Assembly (NCBI GenBank): GCA_021292165.1
Contig: JAHFWL010000405.1
Span: 20,988-84,987 of the forward strand
Source of the DNA: Shinisaurus crocodilurus
Taxonomy: Eukaryota; Chordata; Lepidosauria; Squamata; Shinisauridae
Direction of reading: 5' to 3'
Length of the DNA: 64,000 bases
The notes beneath the pieces are model-generated. The model was not told the origin of the DNA, ran no database searches, and saw only the letters and a program-made list of their open reading frames with translations. How positions within the stretch are numbered: position 1 is the first letter of the stretch; each line of letters opens with the position of its first letter. The position numbers and the translations under genes are program-made. Below, piece after piece: positions 45,078-56,249 of the stretch.

Positions 45078-45690
45078 CATTGACACGAGGTTATTTCCAT
45101 GAAGGCCACCCCATGAAACTGATTGGTGGGAGATTCAGGACAGATAATTGGAATACTTCTTCACACAGCGCATAGTTAAACTATGGAATTTGCTATCACA
45201 AGATATAGAGATGGCCACTAATTTGGATGGCTTTAAATGGGGATTAGACAAATTCATGGAAGATAAGGCGATCAATGGCTACTAGTCCTGATAGCTAGGT
45301 ATATTCTTTCTCCAGTATCAAAAGCAGCATTCCTATGTAGAGCCGTTGCTGGGGAACATGACTAGGAGGGTGCTATTGCACTCATGTCCTGCTTGTGGGT
45401 TTCCCATGGGCACAGGCTGTAGCTCAGTGGTGGAACACCTGCCTTGTATGCAGAAGGTCCCAGGTTTGATCCCTGGCATCTCCAGGTAAGGCTGGAAAAA
45501 ATCATGACTGAAACCCTGGAGAGCCAGTGCCAGTCAGTGTGGACAATACGAGGCTACAGGGACCAAGGGTCTGACTCTGTATAAGGCAGCTTCCTATGTT
45601 CCTAGCTGGCTGGCGACTGTGTGAACAGAATGCTGGACTAGATGGACCCGTGGTCTGATCCAGCAGGGCTCTTCTTCTGTTCTTACGTAA
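45078..45690 (+). mobile_element. CR1-like LINE 3' end, interrupted by a SINE
   Basis: CCCATGAAACTGATTGGTGG ... GGAATTTGCTATCACAAG ... ATGGCTACTAGTCCTGA, then CTGTGTGAACAGAATGCTGG and GATCCAGCAGGGCTCTTC, the same order as 12500-12893. Split at about 45412 by a tRNA SINE. Confidence 0.85.
45413..45601 (+). mobile_element. tRNA-Ala-like SINE nested in CR1-like LINE
   Basis: AGGCTGTAGCTCAGTGG (A box), CAGGTTTGATCCCTGG (B box), CTGAAACCCTGGAGAGCCAG body, TATAAGGCAGCTTCCTATG tail. The best preserved of the three copies. Confidence 0.9.
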
Positions 45691-45711
45691 CAGTTGATTG
45701 AAAAGGATATA

Positions 45712-45943
45712 CAGGCAGTCCCCAGGTTACAAACGAGTTCCGTTCTTAAGAATGTCTTTAAGTCGAATTTGTATGTAAGTTGGAACAGCATAGTGTTTTA
45801 TACATTAAAATTGGCATTTACGCAAATTGCGTAGTATACTACGCTATGTACTTTACGTAAATGACGTAGCGCTGGGGAACCCAGAAGTCCGTTCTTAAGT
45901 ATGGGTTGCCTAAGTCGGACGTTCTTAACTCGGAGACTGCCTG
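45712..45943. mobile_element. Tc1/mariner-type MITE (Tigger-like termini)
   Basis: CAGGCAGTCCCCAGGTTAC at the left and GGAGACTGCCTG at the right, flanked by TA on both sides (45710-45711 and 45944-45945). The interior holds a palindromic TACGTAAATGACGTAGCG segment. Confidence 0.75.
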
Positions 45944-45957
45944 TATTTGCTTTAAGG

Positions 45958-46035
45958 AAGCCTTCCCCAACCTGGTGTTCTCCACATGTGTTGGACTACA
46001 ACTCCCATAATTCCCAGCCAGCATAGCTATTGTGG
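45958..46035. mobile_element. half copy of palindromic CAGCCTTCCCCAA MITE
   Basis: AGCCTTCCCCAACCTGGTG ... GGACTACAACTCCCATAATT ... CCAGCATAGC. The right half is degraded. Confidence 0.7.
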
Positions 46036-46454
46036 CTGAAGGTGATGGGATTTGAACGGATTGGCTGTAGATCTGGATGGAGCTGGGTTGAGGAAGGTTG
46101 TGTTAAGAGGTGACTGACACCAACGGTAAATCTTGGTTTTTTTCTATGTGCCCTATGGTTGAGCACAAGAGTATGTAATTTTCTAAACCTGCCAATTACA
46201 GTGGCTGCTGGCTTCATGTTCTTGAAGTTCTGTTTTATTGGAATGTGTTTCTATAAAAAGCACATGTTGCTCTACCATCAATACTACTGTCCCACCCCAG
46301 ACACAACAAATCCAATCAAATTTATCTGACTCTCCGAGGTAGGAAAAGTGACCTTGGAGGAGTAGGAAAGGGGGCGTTCCGTGGGTGGGGAGGAGACTGG
46401 AGGGGCCAGGATACGAGTTACCCTGAGCCTCCTCCAGCCTCCTCCCCTCCCCGT

Positions 46455-46640
46455 CCAAAGCACCCTCTTTCAGCCTATCTAGCGAAAATCGCCAAAGACA
46501 GAGGATGGGGAGGCGAAGATCACCTCCGCCGCTCCTCCCGTCCTACCAGCTTCAGCCTGGCAGGGCATAGGAATCTCTGAAGTATCCGAGTTTGGAGGCT
46601 TCCAAGCAGCAAGGATGCAGTTTAAATAGGGTTGTGCCCT
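46455..46640. mobile_element. GC-rich MITE fragment
   Basis: GCAGTTTAAATAGGGTTGTG and GAGTTTGGAGGCTTCCAAGC resemble the interior and end of the 9360/34545 family. Confidence 0.35.
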
Positions 46641-46739
46641 TAGTTGGGTTTGTCAAAGTGTCTATCTGAGGGACAGGTTCTAGCTTGGACAGCTGCAAGA
46701 TGAGGTCAGTTCCAGAGAGACATTCCAGGCAGTAGTGAC

Positions 46740-46872
46740 CAGTGCAAACAATTATTTTATTTCATTTCATCCATTGTTATTCCACTGTTCTTCCAAGGAG
46801 CGCACAGGGAAGTGTATGAGGCTCCACCACTACCTTTGCTTTATCCTAACAACCCTGTGAGGTATGTTAGAC

Positions 46873-46921
<49 letters not shown>

Positions 46922-47015
46922 TTGACCCAAAATCACCCAGTGAGCTTCATGGCTGAGTGTGGATTTGAACCCAGGTCTCTCCAGCTTCTGTTCCAAATGC
47001 TGTTCACTTCATCAC
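46740..47015 (-). mobile_element. old Sauria/MIR-like SINE with GA expansion
   Basis: ATCCTAACAACCCTGTGAGG, then (GA)n-type repeats at 46873-46921, then AATCACCCAGTGAGCTTCAT and GTGGATTTGAACCCAGG (B box). The GA tract splits the body. Confidence 0.7.
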
Positions 47016-47639
47016 AAGTAGTGGCTGAGGAATAATAGTTGGATGGAGGCTTTGCTAGGAGAAGTTTTCTTTGCCTAGCTCATTTGGGTGCACTTGTCCC
47101 AGCTGAGCACAAACCCCAGTTGAGGACAAATCATAGTTTGGAATGCTGTCATCTGCTTTGTAGGCTAAGATCCCAAAGGTTGTTTCTGTATAGTCTCGGG
47201 GGAGATTGCAGATGCACAGCACAAAAAGTGTGTGTGCAGATGTGTGTGGGGTGAGTGGGAAGAAGCACTTCTAGCCCACATGGAATGTGAGGAATGTTTT
47301 GGGAATGTTTATCTGTTTATGTTTACCTGGTAGATTAGCACACTCATCTTTTGGACTCATGTCATTTCCTCTTTGGAGTTCTCTTTGTATGAGACCTTAA
47401 CTCTGCCCATGTGGGTTGAGGATAATTAGTGCCTGTGGATGGCTGTAATTTCCCTTCCATGGCAACCCAGGTGTACCTAATACTAAGCTTGAAGTGTGGT
47501 GCTGTTATTTGCTTACTTTCCAAGCTGTGCTACTCAGTCAACTATTTCATCCCATCAGGTCTAGGAGCTGCTAGTAGGATTAATCCTTTCTGGTCTGGGT
47601 AATTTGGACTTGAGGGGATGAAAGTTAAGGGTTACAGGA

Positions 47640-47939
47640 GACTGAGCAGACTTGTACTCTGTTGCTCCAGTGGGTAGGATTGGAACCAATGGGTGGAAAT
47701 TGCAGGGAAGCAGTTTGCAGTTAAACATTAGGGAAAACTTACTAATCGTAAGAGCTGTTCAATGGTGGAACAGAATGCTTTGGGAAGCAGTGAGCTCTCC
47801 TTTGCTGGAGGTAATTAAGCAGAGGCTGGATGGCCATTTGTGAGGGTTGCTGTAGTTGCATCCTGAATTGTAGATGCTGTGTTAATCAGGGGGTTGGTCT
47901 AGATGATCTCTAAGGACATTTCTAGCTCTATGATTCTTA
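47640..47939 (+). mobile_element. CR1 LINE 3' end
   Basis: TTAAACATTAGGGAAAACTT ... AGCAGAGGCTGGATGGCC ... AGGGGGTTGGTCTAGATGA and the terminal CTCTATGATTCTTA. Confidence 0.8.
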
Positions 47940-49039
47940 AGAGGCAGGGACTGCAGCCTAGTTTTTGCTCAGGTAGTAAACATGTGTCTGGGCACATGAT
48001 TGAAGGCTGCATCATACAAACACATTCCCCCTGCATACACCCTCCCCCCATATATGTTAGGGAGGGCAGTCTTCAGGCGTATGGGATCTACTTTTTTGTT
48101 GTTGTTTTAAACTAGAGCCCTCAAGATCCACCAACCAGAGCCTGGTGCAGCAAAAGACATACTTAGGGTGCAAAGAATCTAAGAAGGTGTGACACAAAAG
48201 AAAAAAGGGATGGGGAGGGAATATTGGGGGGAAAGCCAGTAGTTTTTCAGCAGGGCTGGTAGAAAGGCCCTGCTTCCCTTCCCATCCTCCTCTGCTTCAG
48301 CCTTCTAGAATGGCTGTTGGTGGTTACAGTTGAAGGAGGAGCCTGATGGAGGAGGCCTTTCAGCAGGCTGGTAGATTTGCATCTATGCAGATCATCGGAG
48401 ATCTACCTTCTTCCCACCATGTGTTAGGCAGAAATCAGGACTTGAACTCTCCATCTCCCGGACATCTAGTTTCCTGTGTGCATGTGTTTTGTATTTTTGT
48501 TTGTATGGGAGAACATTCAACCCTATGGAGCCCCCCACCTACAATCTGAGATGGTGCAGCCCAGACGTATGTTTACTGCCTCAGTGAGGACTAGACCTGA
48601 GTCATCCTGAATAACTTCAGTATTCAGTCCCACTGAGTTGAATGGGTCCAACTCCCAAGGAATTGTACATACCATTACAGCCCTAATTTAGGATTAGCGA
48701 TAGTGCCAAACAATTTGTGACTTTTAGTGAACACTTTGGAAGAGTGTCCTGCCAGATACATGATGCAATGGAGATTATAAGTAAAGGCAGCTGACCTGGC
48801 CTATGTATATATTAAGAACTGGCTCCAGGTGTTTGGAAGTTAGTGGCTTAGGAAGGCTCCTTCACTATCTTAAGGTATGCCAGCTGCCGTCTCTGCAGAA
48901 CTTTACCTGTCTCCTCTGGGCATAGGACTCTGATCTTGTCCCAGAACGGGGAGGGAAAGAGTGTGCTAGTTGAGGAATAGGATGGGAGGCACTGTCGCCG
49001 TGGCCTCGCTCTGTGCGTCAGAGCATTTTGACGGTCTGC
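47940..49039. other. no gene or clear repeat recognised
   Basis: Mixed sequence without a domain-bearing frame. Confidence 0.5.
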
Positions 49040-49378
49040 CAGTGGCGAGGAACCTCTTTCAGCCAGAGGGCCGAATTCAATTTTAGAGTAACTCTTGGAG
49101 GCTGCATTCCAGTGGTGGGCAGGGCCAAAGGCAAAAGAGGTGTGGCCCAAACCATAAAACATTCCACCATGTTTTAGCTTAAAGCTCTTACTGCCAGTAA
49201 CTAAGCCTTAGGAGAGGCATTTTAATGGTTTAGAATGGGGGGGGGGGAGCTGCACAACAGGTGGGAAACCAGCAAACAATAAGTGGTTGAGGGAAAGGGT
49301 GTGGTCAGAAGAAGGGGACATGGTCACCCCTGGAACCCCAGGAGGACTGAATTTGGCCCTTGAGGTTCCCCACCCCTG
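49040..49378. mobile_element. hAT-type MITE (CAGGGGTGGGGAACC termini)
   Basis: Left CAGTGGCGAGGAACCTCTTT ... GGGCCGAATTCA. Right, reversed, CAGGGGTGGGGAACCTCAAG ... GGCCAAATTCAG. No matching octamers. Confidence 0.7.
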
Positions 49379-49479
49379 GTATAGATCCTGATAGATCAAA
49401 TGTGGTATAGAGTAGAACAATGAAAAAGGTTCATCTCTAATTCAAAGCAACTGCCTTTTGGCCAGTTGCTACCCTTCAG

Positions 49480-49580
49480 CATAACACACCTCACAGGGTT
49501 GTTGTGAGGATAAAATGGGATAACCACATGTACACTTTCTGTTTGGAGGAAGAGCAGAATACAAAGGTAATAAATAACCC
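49480..49580 (+). mobile_element. Sauria SINE 3' fragment
   Basis: CACACCTCACAGGGTTGTTG, GAGGATAAAATGGGATAA, GCAGAATACAAAGGTAATAA. Confidence 0.75.
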
Positions 49581-51485
49581 TACTGTGTGTTACAACTAAA
49601 TCAGAGATAAGCCTTGTGAACTGCTGGGCTCTTCTGTTCAGGTCACATATCTTAACACAAGGCTTATCAGTGGTGCCTTCAGGGTAGGACTTTGGGGCAG
49701 AAGTCCAGGGCCCCACTGAGCAGAATGAACAGGAGGCTCCCAAAGATGGCAGGGCTACCTTGCCACATGTTGAAGGAAATAAAGTAATCCATGTGACCTT
49801 CTAAGGAGGGGGCTCCTGAGTCTGAAATTACCTAACTGCACCACTGATGCATGCTTAGGCCTTTTTGAAGATATGGGAATGGGAGCGTGCCTGCACACTG
49901 GAGTTGTAGGATGGGAAGCAGGCTTTACATACAATAGCTCCTTTCTCTGATTATACGCAAGCTTGCCCTTTTTATCATTGCTTGAAAAGGGAACCAGTGG
50001 AGTCACAGAGAACCCCTTTCTGACTAACGTCCAGAGATTAACACAATGCAAGCAAGATTGTCTTTGCTTCTGCAAAAATTGCCATCAATGGGAAGTGTGC
50101 GTTTTCCAGGGCTGGGGGTTTGTGACTTGTGCTGGGTCCTTGTTAAACATTGACCGTTCAAGCCCCAGACTTCACTTAGTACTCTCCATAAATAATGCTG
50201 TAAGAATCAAACAACCAAACCCGAGGCAGCGGCTTTCCAGTGGCTTCCGGGCTTCCGTGGTAATGTGAAAGAATCCTCTTCTGTGTTTGATGTTATAGAC
50301 TTGCTTATAAATCAGACTATGTTACTGGGAGCCTTTTAAAAAACTTTTCTTAGAAGACTAGCATGTGGTCATGTAGCAGTTAGGAGAAAGGTTTCCTTTG
50401 TGTGGGCCATGAGACCTTTCCCCCTATGCTAGGTGGGGGTTCTCTCCTGCATACACAGAGGCTCCATTTTTATTTGCTTTGTATAAAAGATTCCACAGCT
50501 TTTATTTTACTTCTGTGGGTCAAAAGGGGGAGCGAGGGGTGTGTGTGGGGATGGGGAAGGGGGAAGGGCACCATGGCAGTTACAGAATAGGACATTTTCT
50601 AAGTTCCCCAAAGAAGCCACAATACTCGCCGTGAGAAAGCAATGTGTTTCCTTTTCTTGAGCAGCAGAAAAAAATGCTGTCTGAGCCCTACATTTTAAAA
50701 GATTTTCACAGTATTATCTTTAAAATATTTGTTTCCTGAATTGACCAGCAGTCAATGGCAGTGGGAGGCAGGTTGGTGGTGGATTACTTTGGATTATGAA
50801 ATCAGTCAGAATTTCAAAAGGCGATGTCATTGTTTTTACCTGTGGCATGTTTTGATTAATGCTTTTTGCTGAACTCTATAGACAACTCAGTGGCTGGGAT
50901 CCAAAGGGAGGTTGCTGATCCCCCCCCAACTCCATTACCCCCAAGTTGCTTCAGAGGGTCCCCTGACTCGCAGGAGCAGCTTTTCAGTGGGTGCAAGCTG
51001 CAGTGGGAAGGAATGAGGTGTGTGTGAGACAAGCTCCCGTGTGCATGCAGAAGTCCTGCTCTCGGCTCTTTGGCTCCTAGCCTGTATGTCTAAAGGGGAA
51101 CCTTTACATGATCAAAATTATGCATATTATTCCATACAAGTGGGGCCTGGAACAAAATGTTGCATTGTGCAGTGCTCCTATTCAGGGTCCTCTATCAGAA
51201 TGCTACATTCCATCCTCTCCCTGCCCTCAAACCCCCCCCCCCCCCCCGCTTTCCCAGACAACCCCAGTAAGGCAGCTTTCTGTGTCCACTGAGAATGCTC
51301 AGTCCTAATTGGGCTGTTTTTTTTGCTTCTCCTTTTTTGGGGGGAGGGGCTCCCCCCCAAGGGTTTTTATTTTTTACTTTTGCAAAACTTGGGTTTACCC
51401 CTGATGCCTCCCTTTTATGTGTGGATGGTGCCATTTTCACTACATAAGGGATCCACACTGAGAGAATGGGTTCGCTATTAGTATG
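49581..51485. other. no gene or clear repeat recognised
   Basis: Intronic. C-run at 51231-51248. The open frames (up to 106 codons) have no domain. Confidence 0.5.
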
Positions 51486-51489
51486 TAAG

Positions 51490-51612
51490 ACAGCATTCCC
51501 CAACCGGCTGGCCTCCAGATCTTTTGGACTACAACTCCCCATCAGCCCCAGGCAGCATGGGCAATGATAATGGATTATTGGAGTTGTAATCCAAATGCTA
51601 TGCATAGCTACT
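51490..51612. mobile_element. palindromic MITE, CATTCCCCAACCGG family
   Basis: GCATTCCCCAACCGGCTGGC ... GGACTACAACTCCCC, and a mirrored half ending TGTAATCCAAATGC. Confidence 0.65.
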
Positions 51613-51933
51613 CAGATTATATATCCATATCTATCTATATCTATATATCTTATATATCTGATGTACTGAGTTAAATGAAACTTACTTCCTAATAAATGTA
51701 GTCAGGATTATAGCCTAACAGCCACATCCTTGCCATAAAACCTAGAGAAGTTCTGTTGATCTCAGTGGTGTTTGTGGGACTCTGATTATGTATAAACTTA
51801 TTCAGCAAGTGCAGCAAGCAAGTACATACAGTATTTAAAAACATATTGTGGCAATATGGTTTTCAATTATTTCCTGTGTGGAGGCCCTTCAAGCTTATGA
51901 TCAAATTCCAGTCAAGTATAGATGCTTATATTA

Positions 51934-52235
51934 GCTGGGTTCAGACAACACAGTCAATAACCCACACTCAAGGGTTGCGTATGGGTTGAGTGTGGGTTGT
52001 TGTTGAGCCGTGGGTTATCTTGTTGTCTGAACCCAGCCGTGCTAACAAACCATGGTTTGTTAACCATGAACAACCCATGAAGAGAACCTATAGTTTGTTG
52101 TTGGGTTGTGAATTGTGGGTTATTTGTGGTTAACAAACCATAGTTTGTTGGTGCGGTTGGGTTCAAACACAATAACCCATGGTTAAATGACAACCCATAC
52201 TCAACCCTTGAGTTATCGTGTTGTCTGAACCCAGC
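51934..52235. mobile_element. palindromic MITE with perfect 18-bp termini
   Basis: GCTGGGTTCAGACAACAC at 51934-51951 is exactly complementary to 52218-52235. A third end-like copy (TTGTTGTCTGAACCCAGC) ends at 52038, so 51934-52038 is itself a palindrome. The interior is made of AACCCA/TGGGTT and AACCATGGTT motifs. Confidence 0.85.
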
Positions 52236-52530
52236 CATTCTTTCTAACTATATTCCGATTTTTCATAAGATAGTGAACTTCTCTTTAAACTGTTGAACTC
52301 TAGCATAGCCATGATATACTAAGGATTATAATCAGTGAGTTTACTTTTTTTTTTTTTTAGGCTGCAGTCATGTGGTCCCTGTGAGGGCATCCCAGGGGTC
52401 ATACCACATGTTGGGTCTCCTCTCAGAATTTCCACCTTGGAAGCCTTCTTGTTGGGCCATGGGAACCTCCGCTGCTGATGGTGTAACGGGCAAAAGGAGG
52501 CATTGGGGTGGGTGGGGGGGATGTTAGAAA

Positions 52531-52655
52531 CAGGGTTGCAATTATTTAAATCAGAATGATTTAAATCAATGATTAAATCATTGATTAAATCATCAATAAA
52601 AATCGTTTTTTTTATTTTTTTGCAAAAAAAAAAATCATGATTTTTTGCAACCCTG
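52531..52655. mobile_element. short hAT-like MITE with GATTAAAT arrays
   Basis: CAGGGTTGCAATTAT at the left, TTTTTTGCAACCCTG at the right, and repeated ATTTAAATCA/GATTAAATCA units at 52547-52600. Confidence 0.65.
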
Positions 52656-52735
52656 TCGTGTAGGTAGCCTAGTAACCGATAATACTGGTAACGTTAAAAA
52701 AATGAGAAAAGTGTTTTCTGTATACAGTAATACTT

Positions 52736-52817
52736 TGGATTGGAAGTAACTTGGTCTGAGAGCGTTTTGCAAGACAAGCAAATTTTTTAAATAAATTTTG
52801 ACTTGATAAGCAAGGTA
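52736..52817. mobile_element. mariner-like fragment
   Basis: ACTTTGGATTGGAAGTAACT and TTTGCAAGACAAGCAAATTT resemble the end region of a Tigger-type MITE. Truncated by the 5S-derived SINE. Confidence 0.35.
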
Positions 52818-52976
52818 CCTGTGGCTTACGCTGGCTCAGCTTGTCTGAGTGTGGAAAGCTAAGCAGGATCAGGCCTGGTTATTACTTGGATGGGAGACCC
52901 CTCCTCTAGTTTCCTGCATTGAGCAGGGGGTTGGACTCGATGGCCTTGTAGGCTCCTTCCAACTCTATGATCTATG
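52818..52976 (+). mobile_element. 5S rRNA-derived SINE with CR1 tail, copy 2
   Basis: The 82-base 5S head (52818-52899) includes AAAGCTAAGCAGGATCAGG, CCTGGTTATTACTTGGATGG and GGGAGACC, and is joined at the same point as copy 1 to GCATTGAGCAGGGGGTTGG ... CTCCTTCCAACTCTATGA. The internal control region of a type 1 Pol III promoter looks intact by eye. No poly-A or oligo-T tail is present. Confidence 0.88.
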
Positions 52977-53094
52977 CAATCAAAGTTGAGAAATTTTGCT
53001 GAAATGATATGTTTGCAAAGAAGCACAGAGTATTTTTTTCTGATACCAGTGAACTGTACTAAAGAGTTTTTGCCTTGAATATTTTTCATACTGT

Positions 53095-53217
53095 TTTAAT
53101 TATCATATTTTATTGTATTGTTTTATTGTATTGTTTTAATTGTACATCGCCCAGTGTGGCCTGGTGACTGGCCAGATGGGCGATTAATAAATATAATAAA
53201 TAAATAAATAAATAAAG
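53095..53217 (+). mobile_element. L2 LINE 3' terminus
   Basis: TTGTACATCGCCCAGTGTGG ... GCCAGATGGGCGATTAATA and an AAATA tail. Confidence 0.8.
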
Positions 53218-53754
53218 CATGCCGGTTCCACCGATGGTTCCCTTTTTGTCTGTCCCATTCTTAGATGCAGAGAGGAGATATTCTGTCAATAAGAATTGAG
53301 CTAAATGAGGCCCTATCTTTAAAATATATAACGTGTGGGGGAAGAACATTTATTATTCATCCTGAGTATAGGCCTATAGATGACGTTTGTGGTTGGAAAG
53401 TTTCCTTTAACACACCAACAGTTTTCATATTGTCAGTTTGAAATTTAAAGGAAATGATGAAGAAGAAGAAAAAACCAAGATGCTAATAGAGATAAAGGAA
53501 CATGAAACAAAGAAGAGATAAAATAGAAAACAAGTTAAAAGTGTAACATCAAAGTTACTGCTAGAATAAGATCATTTTCAATCTGATGTGGGGTAGTAAA
53601 CATTGCATAGAAAATATTTTCTAATATCCACCTAAATCATAAAACCTAGAGAACCTAAAACTTATGTTTTAGACAACACTACCCTTTTTTTAAAAAAAAT
53701 TAGGATTTCTCTGGATATGTTTTTTTATTTCATTGTGATCTTTGCAGCATTGAT

Positions 53755-53822
53755 TCAGCTGCAGTCCTATGCCCACTTACCTGGGAGTAAGTCCCATTGA
53801 ACTCAATGGGACTTACTTCTGA
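53755..53822. mobile_element. small palindromic MITE (TTACTCAGAAGTAAG type)
   Basis: GCAGTCCTATGCCCACTTAC, then complementary halves GAGTAAGTCCCATTGA and TCAATGGGACTTACTTC. Confidence 0.8.
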
Positions 53823-54031
53823 GGGCCAAAACAGACATTACTTTAAATCTAGCAGAGTAGGTGCAAGTTTTTACTCTGTGGTGGTTGTGTTTTTATTGGT
53901 TTTTAATTGCTTTTAATTGTTTTTAATGTATTTGCTTATTGTTTTCGTCAATAAGGCAGACTGTAAGCTGCCTTGAGTGCCGTTTTTGGTAGAAAGGCAG
54001 GGTACAAATCAAATAAATAAATCACAGCTCC
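53823..54031 (+). mobile_element. MITE end plus LINE 3' tail
   Basis: AGGGCCAAAACAGACATTAC (as at 23035), followed by T-rich UTR, CTGTAAGCTGCCTTGAGTGC and GGTACAAATCAAATAAATAA. Confidence 0.6.
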
Positions 54032-54728
54032 CTCGAATGTGAACCTGTGTGAAACCCGTGTTTGCCGACATGGGTTTTCTGCATTCACACTTTCTGTTTT
54101 CAGGTGTATGCTTAGAACATCTTAGGTGTACACAGGTCCGGTATCAGCAGCTGGCATCTTTAGACAGCTGCCAGGGTCCTCCTGGCCCCAGGCAGGACCC
54201 AGTGAAGATGCCTGCCTTGAAAAAAAAAACCCTTTAAAAACAAACAAACCTGGTCCAGCACTCCAAACAGTGCCAGGCAGCTGTATTTACCTGCCATTTT
54301 AATAACCCCACAATGCTCCAGAGGCATTATGGGAAACTAAAATGGTGGCTAGAGGAAACTTGGAGTGCTGCCGCTGCCAACAGGTGAGACTAAAGGGGCC
54401 CTGTGATTGGGGGTGGGGTGGCACCAGAGGGCACTTTGCCCAGGGCCCCTTTAAACCTGGAGCTGGCCCTGGAGGTGTGCTTAATAATATAACATGTCCA
54501 ATTTAGGCACATTCCAAAACAGCCTTCATAAAGTCGCAACAGACACTCTCGGAGAGTATAAGGGAAAGAAGGGTTTCTAGCAGAAATGAAGACCCGTGAT
54601 TATAAATTCACTCACTTGCTGTGTGGTAGCGGATGGGGGTGTCTGAGGCGATCAGACCAACTCCCAAATTGGTATTTTAAATCCATCACCCAGATAGTCT
54701 TCATTGAATCTTTTGATATGTAGTAAAT

Positions 54729-54853
54729 CAGCCTTCCCCAAGCTGGTGCCTTCCAGATGTGTTGGACTACAATTCCCATAATTGGGAATCCATAAGGGAA
54801 TCATGGGAGTTGTAGTCCAATACATCTGGAGGGCACCAGGTTGGGGAAAGCTG
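54729..54853. mobile_element. palindromic hAT-type MITE, perfect TSD
   Basis: CAGCCTTCCCCAAGCTGGTG ... CTCCCATAATT and the mirrored half ending GGGGAAAGCTG. Perfect target duplication TAGTAAAT at 54721-54728 and 54854-54861. Confidence 0.95.
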
Positions 54854-54861
54854 TAGTAAAT

Positions 54862-56005
54862 CATATTGAATATTTTAGACTGGATTTCTCGTTCAAGTCT
54901 GGTTCAGATAATGCTCAGGCTGGCTTCCAAGGAATATTGGCTTGATAGTTGTTCATCCCTGATACAGTTATTGTCCTGGTGTCTTTTTGTGATGGAATCT
55001 GGAGTTCTTTCACTGTCTATTATGTAAAATGTGCTCCGTTAGCACACATGCTGCCATCAGATAATATATACCCACATCCTGCTGGCTTAAAAATATTTTG
55101 CTCTGCAACTTTGCTAAATATTGAGCTTCTTGGTACCTGCGATGCCTGAGCGCTCTGCTCTGCCTGTCATGAGATCTGGGTGTTTGCAGCTTTTTTGTGC
55201 ATTTCAGCAGCCTCTTCTGTGTCTGTGATTGGTGCTTGGAGCTGTTAAAAGGAATGTTTATCTCGGTTGCTTCTTGGCTACGGTTTCCTGGGTCCTGCCC
55301 TGTTTGCACCTCTTTTTAGGTTCAATAGGCGGGGGCGCTGATAATAATAAAGTGGCTTGCTGGGGAAGGTGAACCATCTGGTTTGTGTAAAAACAAGTTG
55401 TTTCTTTTCCTGCACCGCGGCCTTCGAAGGGAGGAGGTGGTGAAAGAAAGAGCAGGGCAGATTGAAATGAGCTTTCCTGTTTTTGTTGCTGCTGGAGGAT
55501 CAGATGCAGCATACATATGCTGCAATTGCCACACAAGGTGTCTGCCTGCCTGAAAGGCAGCTGGGCTTGTGTATTCTCATTCTGAGAGTCCTTGCTTGTT
55601 TTGTTAGTTCAGAATGCTTCCTTCCTCAGGAGCATCCTCCCTTCCAGTGTTCCCTCACTACAACTACCCAGAAAACGGGCCCCGTCTAGTGACATGGGGA
55701 GAGATCCAGTCAAAGGGAGGAGATTGCTCTAGGAAGCAGTTTACTTGCAGGAGCCAATTTTATATTTCCCATTCGGAAAACAACCTGGATGTAGGAAATG
55801 AAGCCAAAAAAAAGCAATTTATATTGGGGGAAGGTGGGGTGCTGCTTTGGAACACCTGATTGTTGTTCTTCAGTCAGTCCTAAAGCCAATTCCTCAGCTC
55901 ATACAGTTGATCATTGCAATTGTAGAAGTACGGTAAGTGCCTGCTGAGCCTTTGGCTTAAATTGGTTTCTTGAGCAGGTATACATGAAGGGCTCTAAAGG
56001 TGGCA
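54862..56005. other. no gene or clear repeat recognised
   Basis: Intronic. Overlapping short frames on both strands without domains. Confidence 0.5.
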
Positions 56006-56007
56006 GT

Positions 56008-56096
56008 CCTGTGCATGCTTACCTGGGAGTAAGCCCCAGTGAATGCAGTGGGGCTTACGTCCAAGTAAACATGCATGGGATTATACTGTAAGACTG
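56008..56096. mobile_element. small palindromic MITE (same as 53755)
   Basis: GCATGCTTACCTGGGAGTAA ... CAGTGAATGCAGTGGGGC ... GTAAACATGCATGG. Confidence 0.8.
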
Positions 56097-56249
56097 AGAG
56101 GTGTGGGGAAATGTGCAACAGATGTGTAGTAATGGGCTGAAGGACACTGCTGCCAAATGAAGATGGCCTCTGGCTTTGGGTGGGAAGGGAATGGTTTTCT
56201 TCAGAGGTTCTCTGACCGTTTTTTTTTTTACACAGACCACAGGTGACAT

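Noticed and set aside
45413..45601. tRNA-Ala gene
   Set aside because: A- and B-box-like parts are present, but the acceptor stem is not complete and the sequence continues into a SINE body and tail.
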